The notes under the pieces are model-generated. The model made no database searches. It had not been told where the DNA came from and worked only from the letters and a program-made list of their open reading frames with translations. A program made the translations under genes and the position numbers. A stretch of 64,000 bases of DNA from Kutzneria sp044547355 (GTDB taxonomy: Bacteria; Actinomycetota; Actinomycetes; Mycobacteriales; Pseudonocardiaceae), in the NCBI RefSeq assembly GCF_044547355.1, contig NZ_JBIUAG010000031.1:1-64000 (forward strand). The letters are read 5' to 3'. Positions 8,860-16,437 of the stretch are shown piece after piece; position 1 is the first letter of the stretch, and each line of letters begins with the position of its first letter.

Positions 8860-9875
8860 GGGGCTACTCCCACGGTGGAAAGGCCGGTGGTCTCGGGCAG
8901 CCCGAGAGCCAGGTTCATGGACTGCACGGCGGCGCCCGCCGTGCCCTTGGTCAGGTTGTCGACCGCCGCGACCACGACCAGCCGGTTGGTGTCCAGGTCG
9001 GCGGTCACCTGCACGTGCAGGGAGTTCGCGCCCAGGGTGGCGGCCGTGGTCGGCCACACGCCCTCGGGCAGCAGGTGCAGGAAGGGCTCGTCGGCGTAGG
9101 CCTTCTCGTACACCGCACGCACGTCCACAGTGGACTTGAGGGGAGCCGTGCAGGTGGCCAGGATGCCGCGGGGCATCGGCACCAGCACCGGCGTGAACGA
9201 GACCGACACCTTGGCGCCGGCGATCCTGCTGAGGTTCTGGACGATCTCCGGGGTGTGCCGGTGCTTGCCGCCGACGCCGTAGGCGCTGGCCGCGCCCATC
9301 ACCTCGGAGCCGAGCAGGTTGGGCTTGAGCGACTTGCCCGCGCCGGAGGTGCCGGTGGCCGCGACCACCACGACGTCCGGCTCGACGATGTCGGCGGCGA
9401 AGGCCGGGGCCAGCGCGATGGAGGCGGCGGTCGGGAAGCAGCCCGGGACCGCGACCCGCTTGGCATTGCGCAGGTTCTCGCGCGCGCCGGGCAGCTCGGG
9501 CATGCCGTACGGCCAGGAGCCGGCGTGCTCGCCGCCGTACCAGCGCTGCCAGTCGGCCGCGTCGGTCAGCCGGTGGTCCGCGCCGCAGTCGATGACCAGC
9601 ACGTCCTCTCCCAGCTGGGCCGCGAGCTCGGCCGATTTGCCGTGCGGCAGGGCCAGGAAGACCACGTCGTGGCCGGCCAGCTCGGCGGCGGTGGTGTCGG
9701 CGAGGACGCGGTCGGCCAGCGGCACCAGGTGCGGCTGGTGCTGGCTCAGCGGCGTGCCCGCGTTGCCGCCGGCGGTCAGTGCGCCGATCTCCACCTCGGG
9801 GTGGCTCAGGAGCAGCCGCAGCAGCTCACCACCCGCGTACCCGCTCGCGCCCGCGACAGCCACCCGTACCGTCAT
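8856..9875 (-). CDS. argC: N-acetyl-gamma-glutamyl-phosphate reductase
   Basis: NADPH-dependent reductase of the arginine pathway. The protein of about 339 residues has the N-terminal nucleotide-binding GASGYAGGELLRLL, LALPHGKSAELA, and the active-site Cys in VAVPGCFPTAA. Start chosen at the ATG at 9875, seven bases after a -10 box, in preference to an upstream in-frame codon at 9950 that would lie inside the promoter. First gene of the argCJBDF operon. Confidence 0.96.
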   Translation of the reverse strand: MTVRVAVAGASGYAGGELLRLLLSHPEVEIGALTAGGNAGTPLSQHQPHLVPLADRVLADTTAAELAGHDVVFLALPHGKSAELAAQLGEDVLVIDCGADHRLTDAADWQRWYGGEHAGSWPYGMPELPGARENLRNAKRVAVPGCFPTAASIALAPAFAADIVEPDVVVVAATGTSGAGKSLKPNLLGSEVMGAASAYGVGGKHRHTPEIVQNLSRIAGAKVSVSFTPVLVPMPRGILATCTAPLKSTVDVRAVYEKAYADEPFLHLLPEGVWPTTAATLGANSLHVQVTADLDTNRLVVVAAVDNLTKGTAGAAVQSMNLALGLPETTGLSTVGVAP

Positions 9876-9911
9876 GCGAATGAGTATGCATGACGGTGGG
9901 TATTTACTCAA
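9876..9911 (-). promoter_or_regulatory. argC promoter with two ARG-box-like operators
   Basis: Minus strand: -35 TTGAGT (9911-9906), 17-bp spacer, -10 CATACT (9888-9883), then 7 nt to the ATG, so translation probably starts at the mRNA 5' end. ARG-box-like TGAGTAAATACCCA and TGCATACTCATTCG overlap the promoter with centres 20 bp apart, matching the argR promoter nearly base for base in the boxes and exactly in spacing. Confidence 0.72.
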
Positions 9912-9953
9912 CAGTGTTGCCGGCGTCTCACCGGTGGGACCGGACGGCACCCC

Positions 9954-12794
9954 TCAGTTATCGCACGGCATCGGCACGTCCATTCCGGTGAAGTAGGAGT
10001 CCCACTGGTTCTGGGTGATCAGGCCGGTGCGGGGCATCTGGCACACGGCCTGCGCGGCCCGGTCGGTGTCGGTGGTCCAGACCGTGACCGAGTCGTCGGC
10101 GGCCACCACGAGCCGGCCGTCCGAGGCGAAGGAGACCGATCGGAGATGCTGCTGCGCGGTGGCGTCCAGCTCGAGCAGCTCGGAGACGCCGCCGGACGGG
10201 CCCAGCTTCCAGACGACCACCGTGCCGTCGGCGTTGACGACGGCGGCCCGGCCGGTGGACGGGTCGAAGGCGATCGGGATCGGCAGTGGCGTGGTCGACA
10301 CCGGGCCGGCCATGGTCAGCTTGTCGGCCCGCACCGCCCACAACGTGGCCCGCGGCTTGCTCAGGTCGCTGGTCACGGCGGCGACCAGCGAGCCGTCGGC
10401 GCTGACCGACTCGGCGACATAGTCGCCGTCCTGGCCGGGCGCGGCAGCGGGCAGCGGGGCCCAGTGGCCGCCGGCCTGCCGCCACACCTGCGGCTGGTGG
10501 ACGTCGTCACGGCTCGACACGGCGGCGAGGGTCCGCCCGTCGGCCGAGAACTGCACCGGCCCCAGGGTCTGCCGCAGGGTGCCGACGGGCCGCGGATCCT
10601 TCGGGTTGGTGGCGTCCAACAGGGTGGTGTCGGAGGCGTCCGGCGCGAGCCGGCGGTCCCCGTCGTCGGGATGCCCGCCGGCGGCCAGCGTCCGTCCGGT
10701 CCGGCTGAAGCTGACCAGGACCCGGTTCCCGCGGCTGGACCAGGTGTTCACCGCATGGAACGGGTCGGACACGTCCCACACCTGGAGGGTGCCGTCGACG
10801 TAGGAGGCGGCGACCAGCCGGCTGTCGGCGGAGATCGCGAGCGAGTCCACCGCGACGCCGGCCCCGGGGAGGCTCACAGCCCCGTGGTGCTTCAGGTCGG
10901 TCAGCTCGATGTCGCCGTCCGTGGCGCCGGCCGCGATCAGGTCGACGTTCGCGTCGACCGCGACGGCCCGGGTCGAGTTGGGCAAGCCGTACCGCTCGGT
11001 CGCGAACTGGAGGAGCCGGCCGGCCGCCCGCGGCGAATCTGGGGCGAGGTTGTGGGCGGCCAGGGCCACTTGACCGGCGAGGTACGGGTTGGTGCGGGCG
11101 ACCGTCGACAGCTGGCCGACCGCGTTCTGCACGGCCTGCTCCTGGAACTGCTGCCGGCTGGTGAGAAACGCCTGGACGCCGACGATGACCGTGACCATCA
11201 GCAGCACGACCAGCAGGGCGACGAGCTGGCGTAGGCGACGGGTGCGCTGGCGGTCGAGGCGCTGCCGGTTGTGTTCGGAGTACAGGCTGGAGGTGAAGAA
11301 CATACGCTCCCTGACCGACAGCACCGGCTTGGCCCGGTTGACCCAGTCCTCGGCGATGAGCAGCCGCAGGCCCCGGTACAGGGAGTCGGGGTCGCGGTCG
11401 AGGGCCAGCCAGGCGGCCGCGGCCTCGGTGAGCTGGCGGTGGGTGCGCAGGCCGTCGCGGTCCTCGGACAGCCACTCCCGCAGCCGCGGCCAGGTGACCA
11501 GCAGGGCCTCGTGGGTGAGCTCGAGGTCGTGCCGCCCGACGACGACCAGACGTGAACGCACCAGTTCAGCGAGCACGGCGGCGGTCTGCGGGGTGTCGTC
11601 GAGCTCGCAGCGGCCGACCCGTCGCTTGGTGTCCTCGGCGCCGTCGCCGAAGGCGGTGAGCCGCAGGAAGAGCTGGCGGGCGAGGTCCCGTTCCGGCGGA
11701 GCGAAGGCCAGGAAGACGGACTCGGCGGTGCGGGCGATGGCGTGCCGGATGCCGCCGGCCTCGTCGTAGGCGGCGAGGGTGAGGGTCATGCCCTGCCGCC
11801 GGCACCAGGTCTCCCGCAAGGCCTGCGAGACGAGCGGCAGGACGCCGCAGCCGGAGCTGGCGTCGGCGATCACCCGCGCCACGAGGGCGGTCTCCAGTGT
11901 CAGCCCCGCAGCCAAGGCGGGCCTGGTGGCAGCCTCGCGCAGCTCGTCGGTGGTCATCGGGCGCACTGGGAACGAGCGGGCGTCCGGCAGGCTCGCGCCG
12001 CAGCGGTCGAGGAAATCGGCCCGCACGCCGAGCACGATGCGGCAGCGGCTGGTCTCGGCGCCGGCGGCGTGCGCGAGGGCGGTGATGAAGGCGGCCCGCT
12101 CGGCCTCGTCAACGCAGGTGGTGAAAACCTCCTCGAACTGGTCGACGACCAGCAGCAGCTCCTCATCGGCGGCGGCCTGCCGGATCCGCAGGTGCAGGTT
12201 GACGGGATCGGTGACGAGTTCGTCCCGCAGCCGTGGCGCGGACCAGCCGGCGACGACGGCCAGCCGGACCGCGCACTCCTCGATCGGATGCGGCCCCGGA
12301 GTGAAGACCACGGCCCGCCGACGGTCGCGAGCAGCCAGGCCGGCCCGCAGCAGTGAGGACTTGCCGGTGCCGGACGCGCCGTGCACCAGCACGAGGCGGT
12401 GCTCCCCCACCACGGCCACCAACTCGTCGACCAGGGCGTCACGGCCGAAGAACCGTTCGGCGTCGCCGACGTCGAACGCGGCCGCGCCCAGATACGGGGA
12501 TCGGGTCGGCCGGAGCGGCTCGACCGGGGTCAGCTCGGCCGCGACCTCCCGCCACCGCCGCTCCCACAGGCCGGCGTCGCCGTCACACGCCGTGACGTAC
12601 GCGAGGGTCACGGCCAGGCTCGGCAGCTTGCGCCCGCCGGCCGCCTCGGACAGCACGGCGGTCGAGTAGTGGGCCCGGCGGCTCAGCTCCCGATAGACCG
12701 GACTGCCGGCCAGTTCGCGGAGTCTGCGCAGGTCAGCGGCGAATCTCAGCAGCGGGCCGTCCCCGTCGTCGAGCGGCCTCTCACCCCTTGGCAC
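9954..12794 (-). CDS. Large STAND-type ATPase with N-terminal helix-turn-helix and C-terminal WD40 repeats
   Basis: A 946-residue signalling-type protein of unknown target. Residues 1-90 resemble a helix-turn-helix (FAADLRRLRELAGSPVYRELSRRAHYSTAVLSEAAGG). A P-loop NTPase follows (FFGRDALVDELV, Walker A GASGTGKSS, Walker B LLLVVDQFEEVF), typical of the nSTAND1 group. A single membrane segment (LVALLVVLLMVTVIVGVQAFL) lies near residues 505-525, and the C-terminal 350 residues are degenerate WD40-like repeats (SADGRTLAAVSS, VQFSADGRTL, SFASDGRLVVAADDSVTVW). GTG start after a GGGGG tract. Family knowledge: such proteins act as ligand-triggered switches, sometimes in defence or transcription. No partner effector is adjacent. 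Confidence 0.8.
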   Translation of the reverse strand: MPRGERPLDDGDGPLLRFAADLRRLRELAGSPVYRELSRRAHYSTAVLSEAAGGRKLPSLAVTLAYVTACDGDAGLWERRWREVAAELTPVEPLRPTRSPYLGAAAFDVGDAERFFGRDALVDELVAVVGEHRLVLVHGASGTGKSSLLRAGLAARDRRRAVVFTPGPHPIEECAVRLAVVAGWSAPRLRDELVTDPVNLHLRIRQAAADEELLLVVDQFEEVFTTCVDEAERAAFITALAHAAGAETSRCRIVLGVRADFLDRCGASLPDARSFPVRPMTTDELREAATRPALAAGLTLETALVARVIADASSGCGVLPLVSQALRETWCRRQGMTLTLAAYDEAGGIRHAIARTAESVFLAFAPPERDLARQLFLRLTAFGDGAEDTKRRVGRCELDDTPQTAAVLAELVRSRLVVVGRHDLELTHEALLVTWPRLREWLSEDRDGLRTHRQLTEAAAAWLALDRDPDSLYRGLRLLIAEDWVNRAKPVLSVRERMFFTSSLYSEHNRQRLDRQRTRRLRQLVALLVVLLMVTVIVGVQAFLTSRQQFQEQAVQNAVGQLSTVARTNPYLAGQVALAAHNLAPDSPRAAGRLLQFATERYGLPNSTRAVAVDANVDLIAAGATDGDIELTDLKHHGAVSLPGAGVAVDSLAISADSRLVAASYVDGTLQVWDVSDPFHAVNTWSSRGNRVLVSFSRTGRTLAAGGHPDDGDRRLAPDASDTTLLDATNPKDPRPVGTLRQTLGPVQFSADGRTLAAVSSRDDVHQPQVWRQAGGHWAPLPAAAPGQDGDYVAESVSADGSLVAAVTSDLSKPRATLWAVRADKLTMAGPVSTTPLPIPIAFDPSTGRAAVVNADGTVVVWKLGPSGGVSELLELDATAQQHLRSVSFASDGRLVVAADDSVTVWTTDTDRAAQAVCQMPRTGLITQNQWDSYFTGMDVPMPCDN

Positions 12795-12879
12795 GTACCC
12801 CCACCCCCGTCAGAGCGTGACCAGGGGCCGATTGTGGCACCGCGGGCATGCACGGAGGGTGGCTTTCGAAACGTTTCGG

Positions 12880-13827
12880 TCACGTCTGAAACATCGCGCG
12901 GGCCGCGCGCACCCCGCCGCCGCCCAGCGCCACCATCAGCGCCACCCGGGCGTGCCCGGCGGTCATGCCCGGGGCCAGGATCGCGCCGGCCTTCTCGGCC
13001 AGCTTCGCGCCGTACGGGCCGGCCCCGAGCACCGGCACCCGCGGCACCACGACCGCCGGGATCTCCCAGTGGGTCAGCTCCATGATCGGGGCGAACAGCT
13101 CCACCGGCACGTTGCCCGCGCCCGAGCCCTCGAACACGATGCCGCGGGCTCCGGCGTCGACCGCGGCGTTCAGGACCGCGGCCGGCATCCCGGAGTACGT
13201 CCTGATCACGGCGACGTCGGTCTCCGGCTCGCCGTGCGGGCGCGGGTGCAGCGGCGGCGGGGCCGCGACCAAGGCCGCCTTCATTTCGCTGACCGCACCC
13301 AGGCGCGGGAACGGCGCGGAGGTGAAGGCGGCCGGTCGGGTCGGATCGGCCAGCCGGGCCCAGCGGGCGGCGTGCAGCTCGTCGTCGAAGCACACCAGCA
13401 CGCCCGCGCCCCGCACCGCCGGGTCGGCCGCGACCGACAGCGCCGAGGCCAGGTTGCGGGGGCCGTCGCTGGACAGGTCGTCGAGGTGCCGGGTGGCCCC
13501 GGTGAACACGATGCCGCCGAGAGCGGCGGCCGGCCCGACCAGCAGATCGGTCAGGAAGGCCGTCTCCTCCAGGTTGTCAACGCCGTGCGTGACGACGACG
13601 CCGTCAAAGCCGTCCTCGGTGAGGGCGGCGTGGGCGCGGCGGGCGATGGCCAGCATGGTCGACACCGAGGTGTCCCAGCTGGGCTCGGCCAGCAGGTCCT
13701 CGACGACCACCTCGGCGGCGACCGGCCCCAGGTGCGCCAGCAGGTCCTTGCCGCTGGCCACCTGGGCCAACGCCGGCCGTTGCGCGATCACGTCGCCGGT
13801 GGCGATCAACAACACCCGATTGGTCAC
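12880..13827 (-). CDS. Asparaginase-fold protein lacking catalytic threonines
   Basis: About 315 residues with the two-domain asparaginase layout, but both catalytic threonine loops are changed. The usual ATGGTIA reads ATGDVIA and the usual HGTDT reads HGVDN, so both nucleophile-region Thr are Val; the Asp of the second loop and the following EETAFLTDLL remain. The downstream TGA.R....S.DGPRNL segment is kept, but the Lys expected after it appears as Pro (AADPAV). GTG start at 13827 after GGGGGA. It overlaps a tiny hydrophobic frame by 4 nt and follows the Clp-N gene. It may be inactive as an amidohydrolase or have another role; reading of substitutions is by eye. Confidence 0.8.
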   Translation of the reverse strand: MTNRVLLIATGDVIAQRPALAQVASGKDLLAHLGPVAAEVVVEDLLAEPSWDTSVSTMLAIARRAHAALTEDGFDGVVVTHGVDNLEETAFLTDLLVGPAAALGGIVFTGATRHLDDLSSDGPRNLASALSVAADPAVRGAGVLVCFDDELHAARWARLADPTRPAAFTSAPFPRLGAVSEMKAALVAAPPPLHPRPHGEPETDVAVIRTYSGMPAAVLNAAVDAGARGIVFEGSGAGNVPVELFAPIMELTHWEIPAVVVPRVPVLGAGPYGAKLAEKAGAILAPGMTAGHARVALMVALGGGGVRAARAMFQT

Positions 13828-13874
13828 ACGATCCCCCACACGATCAGCGTCGCGATCACCACGACCAGGACCAT
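13824..13874 (-). CDS. Possible 16-residue hydrophobic peptide
   Basis: A minus-strand ATG frame encodes MVLVVVIATLIVWGIV, almost purely a membrane-spanning stretch. It starts 2 bp after the stop of the Clp-N gene and its TGA overlaps the GTG of the asparaginase-like gene by 4 nt, an arrangement expected of a translated coupled gene. No ribosome-binding site is clear and the frame is short enough to occur by chance. Treat as a candidate small membrane protein. Confidence 0.35.
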   Translation of the reverse strand: MVLVVVIATLIVWGIV

Positions 13875-13876
13875 TC

Positions 13877-14593
13877 TCACTCCAGGCCCACGTGCCGTTC
13901 CAGCCTTTCCAGCCGGTCCAGCAAGGGCTTGAGCTGCTTGCCGACCAGCGCTGCGACGGCTGCCGCAGGGTCCCCCGCCTTGCTGCTCTGTTCACGTTGG
14001 TGCACGAAGCCGGCCAGCGCCGCCGCCACCGCGCCGCGCAGCGACCGCAGCTCCGCGCCGGCCGCGCGCAGGGTCTGGCCACCGGCGCCGTCCTGCTCCG
14101 CGACCAGGCCCAGCAGCAGGTGCTCGCAGCCGATGTAGTTGTGCCCCAAGGTGATCGCCTCGGTGACGGCCAGCTCGAAGGCGTTGGCCAGCGGGCCGCT
14201 GAACCGGTCGGCCGGGTGATCGCCCGCGTTCGGTTCGGGCAGCTCGGCCAGCAGCCGCTTCGGGTCGATCTCCGTCGCCTCCAGCACTCGCAGCGCCATG
14301 TTCTGGCCCTCGCGCACGATGCCGTACAGCAGGTGCTCGGTGCCCACCAGCGGCGCGCCGTCGGCCCGGGCCTGCTCGATCGCCAGCTTCACGGTGACAC
14401 GGGCGCGTTCGGTGAAGTGCGGCAGCTTGCCGATCGGATCGCCGTCCAGGTCGCCGATGGCGGCCGCGCGGATGGCGGTCACCCGCTTCACCGACGTCTC
14501 CAGGGCCCGCTGGCAGATGGCCGAGACCGGCACCCCGGACTCCCGCACCGCGTCGGCCAGCTCGTCGGACAGATACACGTTGATCTTGGGCAT
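13877..14593 (-). CDS. Clp N-terminal-domain protein with ribbon-helix-helix-like head
   Basis: About 238 residues. Residues 1-35 (PKINVYLSDELADAVRESGVPVSAICQRALE) look like a ribbon-helix-helix/CcdA-type DNA-binding head. The middle has two Clp-N repeats (FTERARVTVKLAIEQARADGAPLVGTEHLLYGIV and LANAFELAVTEAITLGHNYIGCEHLLLGLV), the substrate-recognition module of ClpA/C, without any ATPase domain. A short helical tail follows. ATG at 14593 after GGGGAG; a GTG one codon earlier is an alternative. A perfect inverted repeat lies just upstream and may be its own operator. Likely a regulator or protease adaptor; function not established. Confidence 0.85.
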   Translation of the reverse strand: MPKINVYLSDELADAVRESGVPVSAICQRALETSVKRVTAIRAAAIGDLDGDPIGKLPHFTERARVTVKLAIEQARADGAPLVGTEHLLYGIVREGQNMALRVLEATEIDPKRLLAELPEPNAGDHPADRFSGPLANAFELAVTEAITLGHNYIGCEHLLLGLVAEQDGAGGQTLRAAGAELRSLRGAVAAALAGFVHQREQSSKAGDPAAAVAALVGKQLKPLLDRLERLERHVGLE

Positions 14594-14624
14594 CACGATG
14601 TCTCCCCGTCCCGGTTCCCGTTGC

Positions 14625-14654
14625 TAACCCCATGTGTACCCCTCCATGGGGTTA
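14625..14654. promoter_or_regulatory. Perfect inverted repeat upstream of the Clp-N gene (candidate operator)
   Basis: TAACCCCATG (14625-14634) and CATGGGGTTA (14645-14654) are perfectly complementary 10-bp arms with a 10-bp gap, placed 32 bp before the Clp-N protein start. One turn of separation fits a dimeric DNA-binding protein; the ribbon-helix-helix-like head of the gene product is the obvious candidate. Confidence 0.45.
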
Positions 14655-14802
14655 CAAGGCAACACCGGGCCCGGGATTTCGCCTGCGTCACGGGGTGGCG
14701 CTGGCCGCGTTCTGGGCCGCCGTCACCGGCTACGAGCAGGACGTCGAGGACGACGTCGACCCTATGGACGACGCGCTGCCGGTGGCAGGCCGCAAGGGGA
14801 CG

Positions 14803-14994
14803 GAGTTTGATCGGGTCGTCGGTGCGTCTGCTGGGGCGGGCGCCCAGGTCATGGCCATCCTGCGCAACCTCGCACTGGGCCTGTTACGGCTGGCCGGGAT
14901 CACCCAGATCATCCACACCTTGCAACGCATCGCCGCAGACCGAACCAGAATCCTGCCCATCATGGCTGCCGTGACCAGCACAAACCGACTTTGA
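14803..14994 (+). pseudogene. Transposase C-terminal remnant (ISAs1-like)
   Basis: The frame ends with AQVMAILRNLALGLLRLAGITQIIHTLQRIAADRTRILPIM in pieces that match the usual C-terminal end of ISAs1/H-repeat-type transposases (RNLAIGLLRLAGHTNI...). No catalytic domain, terminal repeats or start are present, so it is a fragment of a lost insertion sequence. The 14655-14802 stretch upstream shows nothing recognisable. Confidence 0.55.
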
Positions 14995-15128
14995 CTTTCT
15001 CCTGCTACCGACGTAGCGCGAAGCGGTTGTGAAACGGTGCCTCCGGCGCGGGCTGCTCGTCTGGACAAACCAGGACCACAGTGACACAAAGACCCAGATC
15101 GAGCAGACCGGCCGGACGCACCGACAGT

Positions 15129-15617
15129 TCAGCGATCGCGATAGCGTTCCTGCGCACCGAGCACTTCCGCGGTACTCGCGTTGAAGCCAGAGAGACAGGC
15201 CCAATTAGGGCAAGTGATCTTCATTGAAACAACCACACAATTAAGGCTATAAATATCGCCGGGCTTGAAGAATTGCTGACCACCACTGGAGCAGGTAGCA
15301 GAACCCCAGTAACCACCCGCAACGACATGTGTCGCATAGAGGCTGTTAACCGGAATCGATCCGACGTAGCCCCCATAACAGATTGCACCACCAGAACCGA
15401 GGACCAGCACTATCTGGGGCGTAGCTTCGGTTCGACATGGCCGGACATCGATATGAGGACGAACTTCACTACCAGCCGGCGCCGCCGCGACAACACTCGC
15501 ATCCGCGGCACGCGCTGTCTGCGGCATGCCCACCAGTCCGATGCCGATAGCAGCCGCGCACGCGACAATCATTACCGAACGACGCCAGAAGGCCAACTTA
15601 CCAAGTAATAACCTCAA
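15129..15617 (-). CDS. Secreted protein of unknown function
   Basis: A 162-residue protein with a clear Sec signal peptide: basic start RLLLGKLAFWRR, hydrophobic core VMIVACAAAIGIGLVG, and a signal-peptidase I site at TARA/ADA near residue 38. The mature part has several cysteines (RPCRTEA, AICYGGYVG, ATCSSGG, LNCVVV, ITCPNWACLSG) that could pair as disulfides. I recognise no family. TTG start at 15617 after a GGGGGGA ribosome-binding site. GC is lower than in neighbours and it is flanked by mobile-element debris, so it may have been acquired with it. Confidence 0.65.
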   Translation of the reverse strand: MRLLLGKLAFWRRSVMIVACAAAIGIGLVGMPQTARAADASVVAAAPAGSEVRPHIDVRPCRTEATPQIVLVLGSGGAICYGGYVGSIPVNSLYATHVVAGGYWGSATCSSGGQQFFKPGDIYSLNCVVVSMKITCPNWACLSGFNASTAEVLGAQERYRDR

Positions 15618-15917
15618 TTAAATCCCCCCAAGCCTTGTTGCTAAACAATGCTTGATTTGACCGAAATAACCACCCAATGAGACTAAAAGGATCTACATAA
15701 CACAATCGGCTATTCGGGTGACAAAGCCTCGTACTGCCCGGCCGGCCTCGCCAGCGCTGACGCCCGCCAACGGGAGATCGCAGCAGCGGTGCTGGGTGAC
15801 CTGCGCAGTCACGCCACACTCGACCCGGCCACCGCCGACCGCGACCCAGGGCAGCTGTCGTTGCCGACGAAGAAGTTGCCGCTCGAGTCCTGAAGCAGGA
15901 GCTCATAACGGAGCTGC

Positions 15918-16071
15918 AGGCGTTGGGCGTCAAGGAAGGGGCTTCGCACACTCCGCACTCGGCAAGTCCGCCGGTCAGCAGGTATCGGCGCCCCGTTGCA
16001 TTGCCCCGGTGCGCATCACCGACGGAATAGGTGCCGCCATTCTTGCGCACCACCCGGCGTGGCTGCGACAA
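15918..16071 (-). pseudogene. Serine recombinase fragment
   Basis: The minus frame reads RRVVRKNGGTYSVGDAH...NATGRRYLLTGGLAECGVCEAP. RRYLLTGGL-x-CGxC is typical of the start of the zinc-ribbon region of large serine recombinases. The catalytic and recombinase domains upstream are missing, and downstream the frame no longer resembles the family. A decayed integrase or recombinase. Nothing else can be supported in 15618-15917. Confidence 0.5.
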
Positions 16072-16133
16072 CTTCAGCTTGCATGCCTGCCAGGTTCACT
16101 CATCCAAGATCGCTTCCCAATTGCCCCGGCCGG

Positions 16134-16373
16134 TCTATGACAACTGGAGGAGGGCAAGGCGGCCAAGAACCGACTGCACTTCGACCTCCAGCCGGACCGG
16201 CCCGTGACGAGGAGGTGCAGCGGCTGATCGGCCTCGGCGCGACGCTGGTGCTGGACAAGCGCACCCTGGACAGGAAGGGCTGGGTGCAGCTGGCCGACCC
16301 CGGGGGCAACGAGTTCTGCGTTGAGCGAAGCGCCGCCGAGCGGGTCGCCACCGAGGACCGGTCGAGTGTATGA
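16134..16373 (+). pseudogene. VOC/glyoxalase-like protein remnant (frameshifted)
   Basis: The 3' part reads EEVQRLIGLGATLVLDKR...GWVQLADPGGNEFCVERS, the usual C-terminal half of a VOC-fold protein. The preceding AKNRLHFDLQPDRP, which should join it, is in another frame, so there is a frameshift near 16200. No start codon or N-terminal half is seen. Non-functional remnant. Confidence 0.6.
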
Positions 16374-16420
16374 AAGCCCCGTTCCTGCACTCGGAGTGGA
16401 GGAACGCGGCTTTCCCACAC
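16366..16420. repeat. Imperfect palindrome of the CTCCACTC-GAGTGGAG family
   Basis: Arms 16366-16392 and 16394-16420 pair over 27 bp with about four mismatches around CACTC-G-GAGTG. It overlaps the end of the VOC remnant and lies just before the FAD-oxidase gene, so here it could end read-through from the remnant rather than separate convergent genes. Confidence 0.55.
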
Positions 16421-16437
16421 TGGCGAAGAGGCGGTCG

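Noticed and set aside
15598..15917. Continuation of the serine-recombinase frame as a real small gene
   Set aside because: Beyond CGVCEAP the translation no longer resembles the family and overlaps the secreted-protein start, so only the remnant is kept.
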